A stretch of 64,000 nucleotides of DNA, from the NCBI GenBank assembly GCA_919902985.1, contig CAKKSC010000017.1:1-64000 (forward strand), given 5' to 3'. The notes beneath the pieces are model-generated. The model saw nothing but the letters and a program-made list of their open reading frames with translations. It did no database searches and was not told the origin of the DNA. The position numbers and the translations under genes were made by a program. The DNA comes from Desulfuromonadales bacterium (GTDB lineage Bacteria; Desulfobacterota; JAENJC01). This document shows positions 1 to 11,516 of this stretch, piece after piece (the stretch's first letter is position 1; each line of letters opens with the position of its first letter).

Positions 1-613
1 TAGTGAAACCACAATATATTGTGGCTGGTTGAGTCAAGTGGATACCCCTATTAGCTATTGCATTATCCAGTTTATCCTTTACCGATTCAAAAATATTACG
101 GCTGCCCTTCTGGTATCCGGTGACATGCCTTTTAAGTTCCGTTTCTACAAGGGTGCAGTTGGATGCATCCCCCGCAGCGGAAAAAGTCCGAGTTGTATAA
201 GTGTAATGGAGAAGCAACCATATCTCGAAGCAGGGGACAGAGGTTATAGCATGAAGAACAGCGCCCTTTTTCAGTCGAGTAGACCTGATTTTATCGAGGG
301 TGGCGTCATAAGTGGAGTGTTTATCCTTATCAAAGACGCAGTAGACACGATCATAGATAGGGTCTTTATTGAACGCCTTAATTGCAGAGGTTACAACGCT
401 GAGCGGATCAGTCCCGGTTGTTTTATCAGCAATGATGATATTGGCATTGCTTAAGCGCAGATGGCTCCGAAGCCCGGAAAAATAGTAGGGTTCGGTCTTT
501 GCCCCCTCGCAAACAATGAGGACAACATCGTAAGGTGCGCGTTTTGCTGCCTTCCGGCGCAAAGACTCCGCGTCACGCGCTTTTCGCTTATGGAATAGAT
601 CATCCGTTCCCAT
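1..613 (-). CDS. rloB: RloB-family protein (AbiLii-like), partial
   Basis: This gene runs off the left edge, so only about the first 204 residues are present and the ORF track misses it. I translated it from the minus strand. It starts at an ATG whose bases overlap the TGA stop of rloA (TGATG), which implies translational coupling. Near residue 30 is VLIVCEGAKTEPYYF, then YDRVYCVFDKDKH near residue 95 and CFEIWLLLHY near residue 130; these acidic motifs are characteristic of RloB proteins. RloB was first named as an R-linked ORF in type I restriction loci, and the family includes AbiLii of lactococcal abortive infection. A nuclease or TOPRIM-like role is inferred. The plus-strand ORF 29-454 is its shadow. 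Confidence 0.82.
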   Translation of the reverse strand, partial: MGTDDLFHKRKARDAESLRRKAAKRAPYDVVLIVCEGAKTEPYYFSGLRSHLRLSNANIIIADKTTGTDPLSVVTSAIKAFNKDPIYDRVYCVFDKDKHSTYDATLDKIRSTRLKKGAVLHAITSVPCFEIWLLLHYTYTTRTFSAAGDASNCTLVETELKRHVTGYQKGSRNIFESVKDKLDNAIANRGIHLTQPATIYCGFT

Positions 614-1890
614 CAGAATTTAAATTCTCCAATAAAAGGCAGCGCGCCGTATCGGCCATTAAGATATCCTCTTTCAAGGGCTTCCCCTTTCCGGGGACTG
701 AACTCGGTCAGTGGATATAACTTAGTTGCGCTTTCGCTGTCCTTTTCCACAAACCAGACCTGGTCACGGCGGAAGATATCCGTATCAAGGACAGAGGTAT
801 CATGGGTGGTAAAGACCAATTGGGCATTGTTCTTATTAATTTCAGGATTATGGATAAGATTGATTAGAAACCTCACCATAACTGGGTGAAGACTGGTATC
901 CAGTTCGTCAACAAGGAGAATACGGCCCTTAGCCAAGACATCCAACAAAGGGCCAGCAAAGGCAAAAAGCTTTTGGGTGCCCCCTGATTCCTCGGAAATA
1001 TCAAATGAAACAATGTCTTCACTATCAGTTGATTTATGTAAAAAACGAATGTTGGTCACCTCTTTGCCATGCAAATCTCTAATAAAATGCTCTTTGATTT
1101 CTTTAGGCATGTTAGTAGGTAAAATATTTGAAGAGAACGGCGTCTTCTTTAGTTCAATCCCGGTAATGCTGATGTCTGCCGAGTTCATGAATTCCATAAC
1201 CTGCTTTTTACCATCTTCAGAGGCACACTGCTCAATTGAAAACTGCAAATTAATATCCCCGACCGGCAGAATAACGGCAAGCTTCTGTTGAAACCAGTTA
1301 AATACAGGCTTGAGCTGTTCATTGTTGAGTTGAATAGCGGTAGAAAGGAAAAGACCATTCTGACGCGTGGCCTTCTGCCAAACATCAATCATTGAAGTAG
1401 GACCAGAAAACTTGCTGCCAAAATACCAGTCGTCGCTTCCTTTTACGTGGTCGTACTTTCTCTCAAACCACCGTTGCGGTCTTCCTTCAGGATAGGCCAA
1501 CAGCCATTCATTCATCACTCTTGTATTGTTAACGGCAAAGCCATACTGATAGCGTACCTTGTCCAGGATAAAGATTACTTCAAACTCACTGGGCTCTGTG
1601 CGGCTTTTACTGTTTAGAAGGAAGGGGGTCACATTGATGTTTTGTCCTTCCTGCAAGGATTGAGATGTTAACACAAAGTTCAGCATGAACTGCATAGCGC
1701 GAAGCAGATTACTTTTGCCGGCCGCATTTGGTCCATAAATAACGGCGGAGCGAAGAATATCCGGGAGGGAAGGTAACCCGGAAGCAAATGTATTTGCGCC
1801 TTTTAGTTCATTTCCAGTCCCTGCGACCATGCTAAGGGTTTGAGTCCCATTAATGGAACGGAAATTTGTTACCTTGAATTCGATAAGCAC
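613..1890 (-). CDS. rloA: RloA-type AAA ATPase (OLD/RecF-like)
   Basis: ABC/SMC-type ATPase of about 425 residues. The Walker A motif GPNAAGKSN lies near residue 45, Walker B is ILLVDELDTSLHP near residue 335, and a switch histidine follows in FTTHDTS. The N-terminal IEFKVTNFRSI is typical of AAA_15/RecF-like proteins. The ORF track starts at 1944, but a GTG at 1890 has an AAGGA site seven bases upstream and gives the normal family N-terminus, so I prefer it. It lies 106 bp downstream of hsdM and overlaps rloB. RloA-RloB pairs resemble AbiL and other two-gene ATPase-effector phage defence systems, where the ATPase is thought to control the partner; that role is inferred here. Confidence 0.85.
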   Translation of the reverse strand: MLIEFKVTNFRSINGTQTLSMVAGTGNELKGANTFASGLPSLPDILRSAVIYGPNAAGKSNLLRAMQFMLNFVLTSQSLQEGQNINVTPFLLNSKSRTEPSEFEVIFILDKVRYQYGFAVNNTRVMNEWLLAYPEGRPQRWFERKYDHVKGSDDWYFGSKFSGPTSMIDVWQKATRQNGLFLSTAIQLNNEQLKPVFNWFQQKLAVILPVGDINLQFSIEQCASEDGKKQVMEFMNSADISITGIELKKTPFSSNILPTNMPKEIKEHFIRDLHGKEVTNIRFLHKSTDSEDIVSFDISEESGGTQKLFAFAGPLLDVLAKGRILLVDELDTSLHPVMVRFLINLIHNPEINKNNAQLVFTTHDTSVLDTDIFRRDQVWFVEKDSESATKLYPLTEFSPRKGEALERGYLNGRYGALPFIGEFKF

Positions 1891-1996
1891 GGTTAAATCC
1901 TTTTTGAAGATAATTTGAGCGGCATTATTGCACAAAAAATGCAAAAGTCAAGCTGAAATTATTTTAACAGAGATTTTTAAAGTTGCAAGGTTGGCA

Positions 1997-3532
1997 TCAA
2001 AACTTTTTTTCTAATGCCTCTCTTAACTCCTCCATAATCTCTAAAATCCTCTTCTCCTTCTTTACGATATCCTCCACCAACTGTTCAGGCGGCATGTGCT
2101 CAAAGTCCTGTTTGCTGGCCGGGTTCTTTATGTCGAGGTTAAAACCGTTCTCAATGACCAGTTCCACCGGCACACGCCAGGCTTGCCCGTTTTCTTCACG
2201 GTTCTTCCACCAATCCATGCATGGCCTGAAATCTTCGAACTGGACGGGTTGGGTCTTGGTGTAGTTCTTTCTTCCTTCCGGCAGCGGCTGCTCATAATAC
2301 CAGACCTCTTTCGTCGGACCGGAGCGGTCAAAGAACAGGAGGTTGGTAGGGATGCCTGTATATGGCGCAAATACTCCGTTGGGAAGGCGGACAATGGTGT
2401 GGAGATTGAAATCCTTGAGCATCTCCTCCTTGATCCTGGCGCAGACGCCGTCGCCAAAAAGGGTCCCGTTCGGGACGACCACCGCGGCCCGCCCCGGCTT
2501 CGGCTGTCTTCTTAGCTTCCGCATAATGAGTTGTAGGAACAAAAGGGCAGTCTCCGCGGTCTGCTTGTCTTCGGGGAAGTTGGAGAGGATGCCGCGCTCC
2601 TCCTCCCCTCCGAAAGGCGGATTAGTGATGATTATATCAACCCTGTCCTTATCCCCGATCTCTTTGAGAGGAAAACGGAGGGTGTTGCCGGGGTCTATCT
2701 GTGGCGATTCGAGGCCGTGCAAAAGCAGGTTCATCTGAGTAAGAAGGTAAGGCAAAGACTTGGCCTCTCCACCCAAAATACTCCTGGTCTGTAAAACCTC
2801 ACGGTCCTGAACGGTCTTGCACTGCTTTTCAAGATGGGTGTAAGCCTCTACAAGAAATCCGCCGGTTCCGCAGGCTGGGTCAAGGACTGTTTCACCGAGG
2901 CGCGGGTCAATTACATCAACCATGAAACGGACAACAGCCCTTGGGGTATAGAACTCACCGGAGTCTCCGGCTGCGTCCCGCATCTCCTTGAGCATGGACT
3001 CATAGAGATGTCCAAGTGTGTGTATCTCCTCTGAAGATGTAAAGTGGATTCCGTTGATCTTATTGATAACGTCCCGCAGCAGGTAGCCGTTTATCATGCG
3101 GTTTATGGTGCCCTTGAAGACCGTGGCTATCACATCCCGCCGGTCTCCTCCATTGGCCCCTTGTAATGAGCGCAGGTAGGCAAAAAGGCCTGGGCCACGC
3201 GTACCATCAGGGCGCATGGCTTCTTCATTATTCACAAAGGAAATAAGTTCATCTCCTGTGATTCCGTCTTCCCTTATCGCCCAGTCCCGCCAGCGATATG
3301 GTGACTCGATGGCAGGACGGAATCTCTTACCGGCAAGGACCGCCTCCTGCTGACGCATCTGCTCTATGTCGTCAAGGAACTTGAGAAACATTATCCACGT
3401 AAGCATGGGCAGACGGTCAAGGTCGCCATTCAATCCTTTGTCCTTACGCATGATGTCGCGGGCTGATTTTACGATGCTCCCAAGCTGCTGGGCAGTGGTC
3501 ATTGGTTGATTACTGCTCTTTGTCTTTGCCAT
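1997..3532 (-). CDS. hsdM: Type I restriction-modification DNA methylase
   Basis: N6-adenine methyltransferase subunit of a type I restriction system, 511 residues. An HsdM N-terminal helical domain covers about residues 10-130. The SAM-binding motif DPACGTGGF is near residue 215 and the catalytic NPPFGG near residue 300. It starts 12 bp after hsdR ends, so the two are co-transcribed. The C-terminus ends in a Glu/Lys-rich helix, common in these subunits. Site recognition needs an HsdS specificity subunit. None is encoded between hsdR and the left edge, so hsdS must be further left, elsewhere, or lost. Confidence 0.95.
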   Translation of the reverse strand: MAKTKSSNQPMTTAQQLGSIVKSARDIMRKDKGLNGDLDRLPMLTWIMFLKFLDDIEQMRQQEAVLAGKRFRPAIESPYRWRDWAIREDGITGDELISFVNNEEAMRPDGTRGPGLFAYLRSLQGANGGDRRDVIATVFKGTINRMINGYLLRDVINKINGIHFTSSEEIHTLGHLYESMLKEMRDAAGDSGEFYTPRAVVRFMVDVIDPRLGETVLDPACGTGGFLVEAYTHLEKQCKTVQDREVLQTRSILGGEAKSLPYLLTQMNLLLHGLESPQIDPGNTLRFPLKEIGDKDRVDIIITNPPFGGEEERGILSNFPEDKQTAETALLFLQLIMRKLRRQPKPGRAAVVVPNGTLFGDGVCARIKEEMLKDFNLHTIVRLPNGVFAPYTGIPTNLLFFDRSGPTKEVWYYEQPLPEGRKNYTKTQPVQFEDFRPCMDWWKNREENGQAWRVPVELVIENGFNLDIKNPASKQDFEHMPPEQLVEDIVKKEKRILEIMEELREALEKKF

Positions 3533-3544
3533 TAAGTATCTCTT

Positions 3545-5914
3545 TTACTCCTCATAAAGTAACGTTTGTAATTCACTTACCGCTTTTTTCAAACTTTCAG
3601 CCCCGCCAAAGATATTTATAATCTCAGCCACATTTCCATGATCTGAGATAGGAGGAACCTTGAGGACCTCTGGAATGACAAATTGGGCCGTGCCGTATTC
3701 AGTGTATTTTTCTAAAAGTTCACTGAGAATGGCCTTTGCCTCTGGTCCATATTGATCGAAGAAGTCCTTTTTGTCCCGGCGGAGTCTGTCGGCTCGCTCC
3801 CTGCGAGTACGGAGCGGGGCATTGAATGCAAGGTGACAGAGAAGGTCAAAGGGATCTGCATCAGGCTGGTTTGTTGAGACTGCAAGCTCATGAAAGCTTA
3901 TCCCTCGCTCTTCCAGTTTTGAAATAATCTCTGCCCGCTCCACAGGGTCGGCCCAGGAAGCCCGCATTTCAGCAGCATTTGGATATAGTGTTTGAACCTT
4001 CTCTGCCGCATAATCTGTGTATTTGACAACTCTCAGTTGCTTCCCGTCGGCGTCCAACTCGTAGACAAGATGGGCGGCTATCTCTACACGGCCACCATCA
4101 ACATAGTATTTACGGCGCTCAAATTCATTTGCACCTATTGGCCCAAAAGAATCTGACTGCGGTTCATCAGTAGATATGAGATGTTCTTCTACAACCTCAT
4201 AGGTTGTAGTGACTGTATTGCCTGAATCATCAATCTTTTCCTCGCTGACTAAAGCAGGGTCGCCGTCAAACTGCGGATCTGCAAAGTTCCGCGTCGCGCT
4301 TCCGGTATAGTCGAGGATGCTGAAGTAAAGCTTCCCGTAGTCATCCCGGACTCTAGTCCCCCGGCCGATTATCTGCTTAAAGTCAGTCATGGAATTGATC
4401 ACACGGGCCAGAACAATGTTCTTGCATGTTGGAGCATCAACTCCTGTGGTGAGTAGTTGTGAGGTAGTTAAAATAACCGGCGTTGTTGTTTCAAGTTCCT
4501 GAAACCTGCCAAGATGTCCCCTTCCAATATCTCCTTCATCGGCAGTTACCCTGCAAACATAATCAGGATAATGTTTAACGATATCTGTACTGAGATTATT
4601 GATGGCCCGGCGCATCTCATCGGCATGTTCCTGATCAACGCAGAAAACGATGGTCTTTGCAAAGCGGTCTGTCTTCCTCATGAACTCTGTTAGATGTCTT
4701 GCAATGGCCTCGGTGCGCGCACGGAGGGCCACAATACGTTCGAAGTCCTTGGTCTGATACTCTCCGTCAGGTATCACGCGGCCATAACGGTCAATGTCTC
4801 CCTGGCTTGGTCTCCATCCTGCGGCATCGTATGTTGTAATAACTCGATGAACGCGGTAAGGGGCAAGGAAGCCGTCCTCTATTCCCTGTTTCAGGCTGTA
4901 TTGGTATATGGGATTGCCGAAATATGCGTATGTATCACGGTTGTCGTCACAAAGAGGTGTTGCTGTCATCCCAAGTTGATGGGCAGGTTTGAAGTATTCA
5001 AGTATTTCCCGCCAGTTGCTTTCGTCGGAGGCACTGCCACGGTGACACTCATCAACGATGATGAGATCAAAAAAATCCGGGGCATACTCCTTATAAAGCC
5101 CCGGCCTGCGCTCATCCCTGGCAAGGGACTGATAAGTGGCAAAATACATCTCACGCCCTTTGTTTGCATTGCCGTTTTCTATCTTCCAGCGGGCATCTCC
5201 AAATGGAGCAAATATCTTGTCCTTGGGATCATCAACAAGGATGTTGCGGTCTGCAAGGTACAGTATCTTTGGACGGCGGTATTCGCCGGTGCGGTTCCAT
5301 CGAGCATTCCATAGCTTCCAGCATACCTGGAAGGCAACAACCGTCTTTCCAGTGCCTGTGGCCATGGTCAAGAGAACCCGTTTCTTGCCTTGCAGGGTTG
5401 CCTGAAGAGCTCTGGTTATGGCTATTTCCTGATAATAACGCGGGCTTTTGCCGCTGAGATGGTAAGAGGGTGTGAGTAGGCGAGATGCCATGGTTTCATC
5501 ACTGATTCCATGTCCATTCCGGAGTCTCTGCCAGAGTTCGTCGGGTTGGGGAAAAGTGGTAACTTGCCTCTCCTCACCTGAAAGGAAATCGTACTCGATG
5601 ATCTCATGCCCATTGGTGGCATAGGCAAATTTCAACCCAAGGACCTCAGAATAATCTTTGGCCTGCTGCAGACCGTCTCCTGGGGACTTGTATTCGGCCT
5701 TTGCCTCAATCACAGCGATAGGAAAGTCACGGGTATAGCGTAATAGATAGTCGGCCCGCTTCTGTGAGCGACGGTTGACCTTGCTGCCTGCAACAACAAT
5801 GCGGCCATCAGTAAAGGTCTTTTGCTCCGTGAAGGAGTGTGGGTCGTTGTCCCATCCAGCCGCAATGAGCTTGGGTAGGACATATTTGCGGCAGGTATCT
5901 GCTTCGTTGTGCAT
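3545..5914 (-). CDS. hsdR: Type I restriction enzyme R subunit
   Basis: Motor and nuclease subunit of the type I system, 789 residues. The N-terminal nuclease domain shows a PD-(D/E)xK pattern, ADYLL followed by IAVIEAKA near residue 70. A superfamily 2 helicase follows, with Walker A MATGTGKT near residue 185 and a DECH box near residue 290, then a second RecA lobe ending in QIIGRGTR near residue 530. The C-terminal part resembles the EcoAI/EcoEI type (type IB), and it is shorter than EcoKI-type HsdR of over 1000 residues. It is the first gene of the hsdR-hsdM-rloA-rloB run and has its own promoter just upstream. Confidence 0.94.
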   Translation of the reverse strand: MHNEADTCRKYVLPKLIAAGWDNDPHSFTEQKTFTDGRIVVAGSKVNRRSQKRADYLLRYTRDFPIAVIEAKAEYKSPGDGLQQAKDYSEVLGLKFAYATNGHEIIEYDFLSGEERQVTTFPQPDELWQRLRNGHGISDETMASRLLTPSYHLSGKSPRYYQEIAITRALQATLQGKKRVLLTMATGTGKTVVAFQVCWKLWNARWNRTGEYRRPKILYLADRNILVDDPKDKIFAPFGDARWKIENGNANKGREMYFATYQSLARDERRPGLYKEYAPDFFDLIIVDECHRGSASDESNWREILEYFKPAHQLGMTATPLCDDNRDTYAYFGNPIYQYSLKQGIEDGFLAPYRVHRVITTYDAAGWRPSQGDIDRYGRVIPDGEYQTKDFERIVALRARTEAIARHLTEFMRKTDRFAKTIVFCVDQEHADEMRRAINNLSTDIVKHYPDYVCRVTADEGDIGRGHLGRFQELETTTPVILTTSQLLTTGVDAPTCKNIVLARVINSMTDFKQIIGRGTRVRDDYGKLYFSILDYTGSATRNFADPQFDGDPALVSEEKIDDSGNTVTTTYEVVEEHLISTDEPQSDSFGPIGANEFERRKYYVDGGRVEIAAHLVYELDADGKQLRVVKYTDYAAEKVQTLYPNAAEMRASWADPVERAEIISKLEERGISFHELAVSTNQPDADPFDLLCHLAFNAPLRTRRERADRLRRDKKDFFDQYGPEAKAILSELLEKYTEYGTAQFVIPEVLKVPPISDHGNVAEIINIFGGAESLKKAVSELQTLLYEE

Positions 5915-5921
5915 GGTAAAG

Positions 5922-5950
5922 ATTATTGTTCAATCTTTGAATACAGTCAA
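5922..5950 (-). promoter_or_regulatory. Sigma-70-type promoter of hsdR
   Basis: On the minus strand, TTGACT is followed after 17 bp by AATAAT, about 10 bp before the hsdR ATG at 5914. The leader would be very short. The spacing is ideal but the -10 hexamer is one base off consensus. Confidence 0.5.
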
Positions 5951-5963
5951 GGTATTTTGCCAA

Positions 5964-5992
5964 CAAAAAAAGGCAGCCTTTTGGGCTGCCCT
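5964..5992 (-). terminator. Intrinsic terminator after ahcY
   Basis: A 7-bp GC-rich hairpin, GGCAGCC/GGCTGCC with a five-base loop, has an A-run on its left and a T-run on its right. It can therefore end transcripts in both directions. It lies between the end of ahcY and the promoter of hsdR and would insulate the restriction locus. Confidence 0.85.
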
Positions 5993-6005
5993 TTTTGTTT
6001 CACTT

Positions 6006-6026
6006 GGGCGCACATTTCATGCGCCC
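6006..6026. repeat. Short hairpin repeat GGGCGCA/TGCGCCC
   Basis: A perfect 7-bp inverted repeat with a seven-base loop between ahcY and its terminator. It resembles the GGGCGAAC/GTTCGCCC hairpin after fhs and is probably an intergenic palindromic repeat. Confidence 0.5.
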
Positions 6027-6040
6027 CTACATCAAAATTA

Positions 6041-7339
<1,299 letters not shown>

Positions 7340-7350
7340 TTAAAATGCAA

Positions 7351-7410
7351 ATTGCAAAAACTAAATTGCAAAATGTTTCACTTTACAATTTTCAATTTGC
7401 AGTTTGCAAT
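7351..7410. repeat. Imperfect inverted repeat between metK and ahcY
   Basis: An AT-rich stretch in which ATTGCAAA-type words on the left are mirrored by TTTGCAAT-type words on the right. The arms are imperfect. It could form a hairpin in the metK-ahcY transcript; no U-run makes it a clear terminator. Confidence 0.4.
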
Positions 7411-7415
7411 ATTGT

Positions 7416-8585
7416 TTAAATTCCTGCGGCCTTTCTCAATGCCTCCACCTTATCTGTCTTCTCCCAGTGGAACTCAGGCTCATTCCTTCCGAAGTGACCG
7501 TATGCTGCGGTCTTCCTGTATATAGGCCTGAGGAGGTTAAGGGTTTCTATGATCCCCTTTGGCCTCATGTCAAAGGTCTTTTTTACTATCTCCGCTATTT
7601 TGTTGGTAGGGATCTTACCGGTGCCGAAGGTGTCTATCATTACTGATACAGGCTCCGCAATGCCAATGGCATAGGCAAGCTGTACCTCGCACTCATCTGC
7701 AAGGCCGGCGGCAACTATGTTCTTCGCCACATACCTTCCCATGTAAGATGCGCTCCTGTCCACCTTTGACGGGTCCTTGCCTGAGAATGCCCCGCCGCCA
7801 TGAGAGCCGTGTCCCCCGTATGTGTCAACTATGATCTTCCTCCCGGTTAGGCCGCAGTCACCCATGGGGCCGCCCACTACAAACCTGCCGGTGGGGTTTA
7901 TATAGTATTTCGTATTTTTATCGAGAAGCCCTGCCGGGATTATCTGCTTTATGACCTCTTCTATGATCCCTTCCGTAAGGGTTGAGTGAGAAACGCTATC
8001 CTTGTGCTGGGAAGAGATGACTACCGCGTCAACCCTCACAGGCTTGTTGTTTACATACTCTATGGTCACCTGGGACTTCCCGTCAGGCCTGAGATAGTCC
8101 AGCTTGCCGCTCTTCCTGACCTCTGCAAGTTTTTTCGTCAGCTTATGGGCATATATGATGGTCATGGGCATAAACTCAGGGGTCTCCTTGCAGGCATACC
8201 CGAACATAAGTCCCTGGTCGCCGGCCCCCTGCTCTTTATAAAGTCCCTCTCCCTCCGTAACTCCAGCAGAAATATCAGGGGACTGTCTGTTTATTGAGGT
8301 TATGACTCCGCAGGTCTCCCAGTCAAACCCCATGGCAGACTCGTTATATCCTATCTCCTTAATGACCTCTCTCACCACTTTAGGGTAATCAATCCTGGCA
8401 TCAGTAGTTATCTCCCCGGCTATCATCGCCAGTCCTGTGGTTACCAGCGTCTCACAAGCGACCCTGGCCTTCTTGTCCTGAGCAATTATGGCGTCAAGAA
8501 CAGCATCGGATATTTGGTCTGCAACCTTGTCAGGATGCCCTTCGGTAACCGATTCCGAGGTAAAGAGATATTCCGTCATTCCCAT
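7416..8585 (-). CDS. metK: S-adenosylmethionine synthetase
   Basis: Makes SAM from methionine and ATP. The 389-residue protein opens with [15 protein letters not shown], the family signature with the ATP-contacting histidine. [12 protein letters not shown] near residue 120 and the P-loop-like [16 protein letters not shown] near residue 265 are both intact. A GGAGG site lies seven bases before the ATG; a second ATG two codons in is an alternative start. The gene has a strong promoter and is followed by ahcY. Confidence 0.98.
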   Translation of the reverse strand: MGMTEYLFTSESVTEGHPDKVADQISDAVLDAIIAQDKKARVACETLVTTGLAMIAGEITTDARIDYPKVVREVIKEIGYNESAMGFDWETCGVITSINRQSPDISAGVTEGEGLYKEQGAGDQGLMFGYACKETPEFMPMTIIYAHKLTKKLAEVRKSGKLDYLRPDGKSQVTIEYVNNKPVRVDAVVISSQHKDSVSHSTLTEGIIEEVIKQIIPAGLLDKNTKYYINPTGRFVVGGPMGDCGLTGRKIIVDTYGGHGSHGGGAFSGKDPSKVDRSASYMGRYVAKNIVAAGLADECEVQLAYAIGIAEPVSVMIDTFGTGKIPTNKIAEIVKKTFDMRPKGIIETLNLLRPIYRKTAAYGHFGRNEPEFHWEKTDKVEALRKAAGI

Positions 8586-8618
8586 TTTCTGCCTCCAGGT
8601 TATATTAAAAAATGCTCT

Positions 8619-8646
8619 ATTATATTTATTTGACTCTGCATGTCAA
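8619..8646 (-). promoter_or_regulatory. Sigma-70 promoter of metK
   Basis: Consensus TTGACA and consensus TATAAT on the minus strand, 16 bp apart, about 35 bp before the metK ATG. Both hexamers are perfect. Confidence 0.85.
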
Positions 8647-8662
8647 GGTAAAACCTTTTGCT

Positions 8663-10249
8663 TTACTGCAAAAACTCCTCGTACGTCTTTATCTTCGCCT
8701 TAGTCCTTGCTATCTTTAGCCAGCTCTTCAGTATTTCGTCTCCCTTTTCCTGCGTCAACCTCTCCCGAATGGATGCCTCTTCAGTCTTCAGGCCTTCCTT
8801 ATCTGCCTCGACACGTTCCTTAAGCCTCATTATGTAGGTTATGTTGTTGATGACAAAAGGGGTTGCGGGATATGGCGCCTCCTTTGAAAGAGAAAAGGCA
8901 GCTTTGCTCATCTCCTCAGAGAACCCTGCAGATGGCACACTTCCGCCCCTTCCAAACAATCCGGTCTCTAAAGCCTTGTAGGGCAACTTAGAGATATTCA
9001 GCCTCCCTTCCCTCATGCCGGAAAGCAGCTCCTCGGCCTTCTTGAACGCCAACTCCTCGGCCTTCTTCTGGTTTACTGCGGCAACAGCCTTTTCCTTGAC
9101 CTCTTCATACTCTGGCGTCCTCGACTCCTTCCTCTCAACAACCTTAAGTATCAGGTACCCTGTGGGTGTCTCTACCGGCTGGCTTATATCCCCGGCCTTC
9201 ATTGTGAATGCCTCCCTGTAAAAGTCGGGGTTCATCTCCATGCCAGCCACCTGCTCTCCGGCTGAAAAGAAACCCGTCTTTGTAACGGGAAGCTTCGCCT
9301 TCGCCGCCTCCTCTTCCAGATTTTTGGTCTTAGACGCATCTTCCCTGAACTTGTAGACCTTTTCCCTGAGGACCTCCGCGCCCCGATCTTTTCTATACAG
9401 GACAGCAACCTGGCCCATAACCTCTTCAAACGGCTTTGCGCCGGCATCTTTTTCGGTTTTCATAAACAGGTCTACATTCTTCTCATAGTATTTCCTCAGG
9501 TCATCCTCTGAGGTGGTTATCGTCTGCTCCACATCCCGGGAATTCATTGTGACAAACTCGGTACTTACACTGGCAGGCATCCTGAATATCTCTTTGTTCT
9601 TGGAAAAAAACTCCCTTGCCTCTTCGTCCGATACCTTTGCATCCTTCATGAAATCCTTCGGATATATCTTTATCATCTCCAGATTTACCTTTTCCTTCTC
9701 TCTTGCATAGGTATCCCATGCCTCCTCATCGCTTACCTTGACACCTTCCTTTATGAGACCCTCCGCCTCGCCGATAAGGATACTCCTTTTCTGGCCCTCC
9801 TCAAACTCTCCAGGGGTAAGACGGTTTGCCTTAAGCACGGTTAGGTACAGCTCCTTATTAAATGCATTGTCCTTCTGGAAGGCCGGGTACCTGGAAATGG
9901 AATCTACCAGCTCGGCGTCGCTTACCTTGAAACCGACGGTTGCAGCCTCTTTAAATAAAAGCCTGGCATCAATGAGGTTGTCCAGGGCCTTCTCCTTTAT
10001 CTTCAACTCCTTCAGCATCTCTTCAGAGAGACCCTCCTTGTAAATGCTCCTATAGATGCTCATTATGTTGTCGTAGGACTTTTGATATTCCGACCACGTG
10101 ATCTTGGCGTCATCAACAGTTGCAACCACCTGGAGCCCAGTCCCTTTTTCCCCTGGTGCGGTATAGAGCAGAATAAATACGATGATTATAATTACGAATA
10201 GTCCTTTTATGACCCAGGACTGGGCATGTTTCCTCATAACGTCAAGCAT
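8663..10249 (-). CDS. ppiD: PpiD/SurA-type periplasmic peptidyl-prolyl isomerase
   Basis: Membrane-anchored periplasmic folding factor of about 528 residues. A short cytoplasmic N-terminus leads to one membrane span (GLFVIIIIVFILLY), then a SurA-N-like chaperone region. A parvulin-type rotamase lies around residues 270-390 (AGDISQPVETPTGYLILKV is its usual end), followed by a helical C-terminus. The ORF track begins at a TTG, but GGAGG followed by an ATG at 10249 is the better start. PpiD-like proteins help newly exported outer-membrane and periplasmic proteins fold. It is transcribed away from mreB. Confidence 0.85.
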   Translation of the reverse strand: MLDVMRKHAQSWVIKGLFVIIIIVFILLYTAPGEKGTGLQVVATVDDAKITWSEYQKSYDNIMSIYRSIYKEGLSEEMLKELKIKEKALDNLIDARLLFKEAATVGFKVSDAELVDSISRYPAFQKDNAFNKELYLTVLKANRLTPGEFEEGQKRSILIGEAEGLIKEGVKVSDEEAWDTYAREKEKVNLEMIKIYPKDFMKDAKVSDEEAREFFSKNKEIFRMPASVSTEFVTMNSRDVEQTITTSEDDLRKYYEKNVDLFMKTEKDAGAKPFEEVMGQVAVLYRKDRGAEVLREKVYKFREDASKTKNLEEEAAKAKLPVTKTGFFSAGEQVAGMEMNPDFYREAFTMKAGDISQPVETPTGYLILKVVERKESRTPEYEEVKEKAVAAVNQKKAEELAFKKAEELLSGMREGRLNISKLPYKALETGLFGRGGSVPSAGFSEEMSKAAFSLSKEAPYPATPFVINNITYIMRLKERVEADKEGLKTEEASIRERLTQEKGDEILKSWLKIARTKAKIKTYEEFLQ

Positions 10250-10346
10250 CTTTTTTATTACCTCCGGCAATCTAATTAAACCGAATAAGATTAATTCAAC
10301 TATGGATAAAATGCAATAGTTTTTTGCCTGACCTCCATTATTTGTC

Positions 10347-10375
10347 TTGATATAATTGGCCCGTTTTGATAAATT
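10347..10375 (+). promoter_or_regulatory. Probable promoter of the mre operon
   Basis: TTGATA, 17 bp, TAAATT, about 98 bp upstream of mreB. The leader is AT-rich, and a GGGAG ribosome site lies seven bases before the ATG. Confidence 0.5.
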
Positions 10376-10400
10376 AATAAAAAATTGCCGGATGGCATAA

Positions 10401-11507
<1,107 letters not shown>

Positions 11508-11516
11508 GGGTATATC

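Noticed and set aside
29-454. 141-aa plus-strand ORF at the left edge
   Set aside because: It is the antisense shadow of rloB, whose minus-strand translation has clear family motifs.
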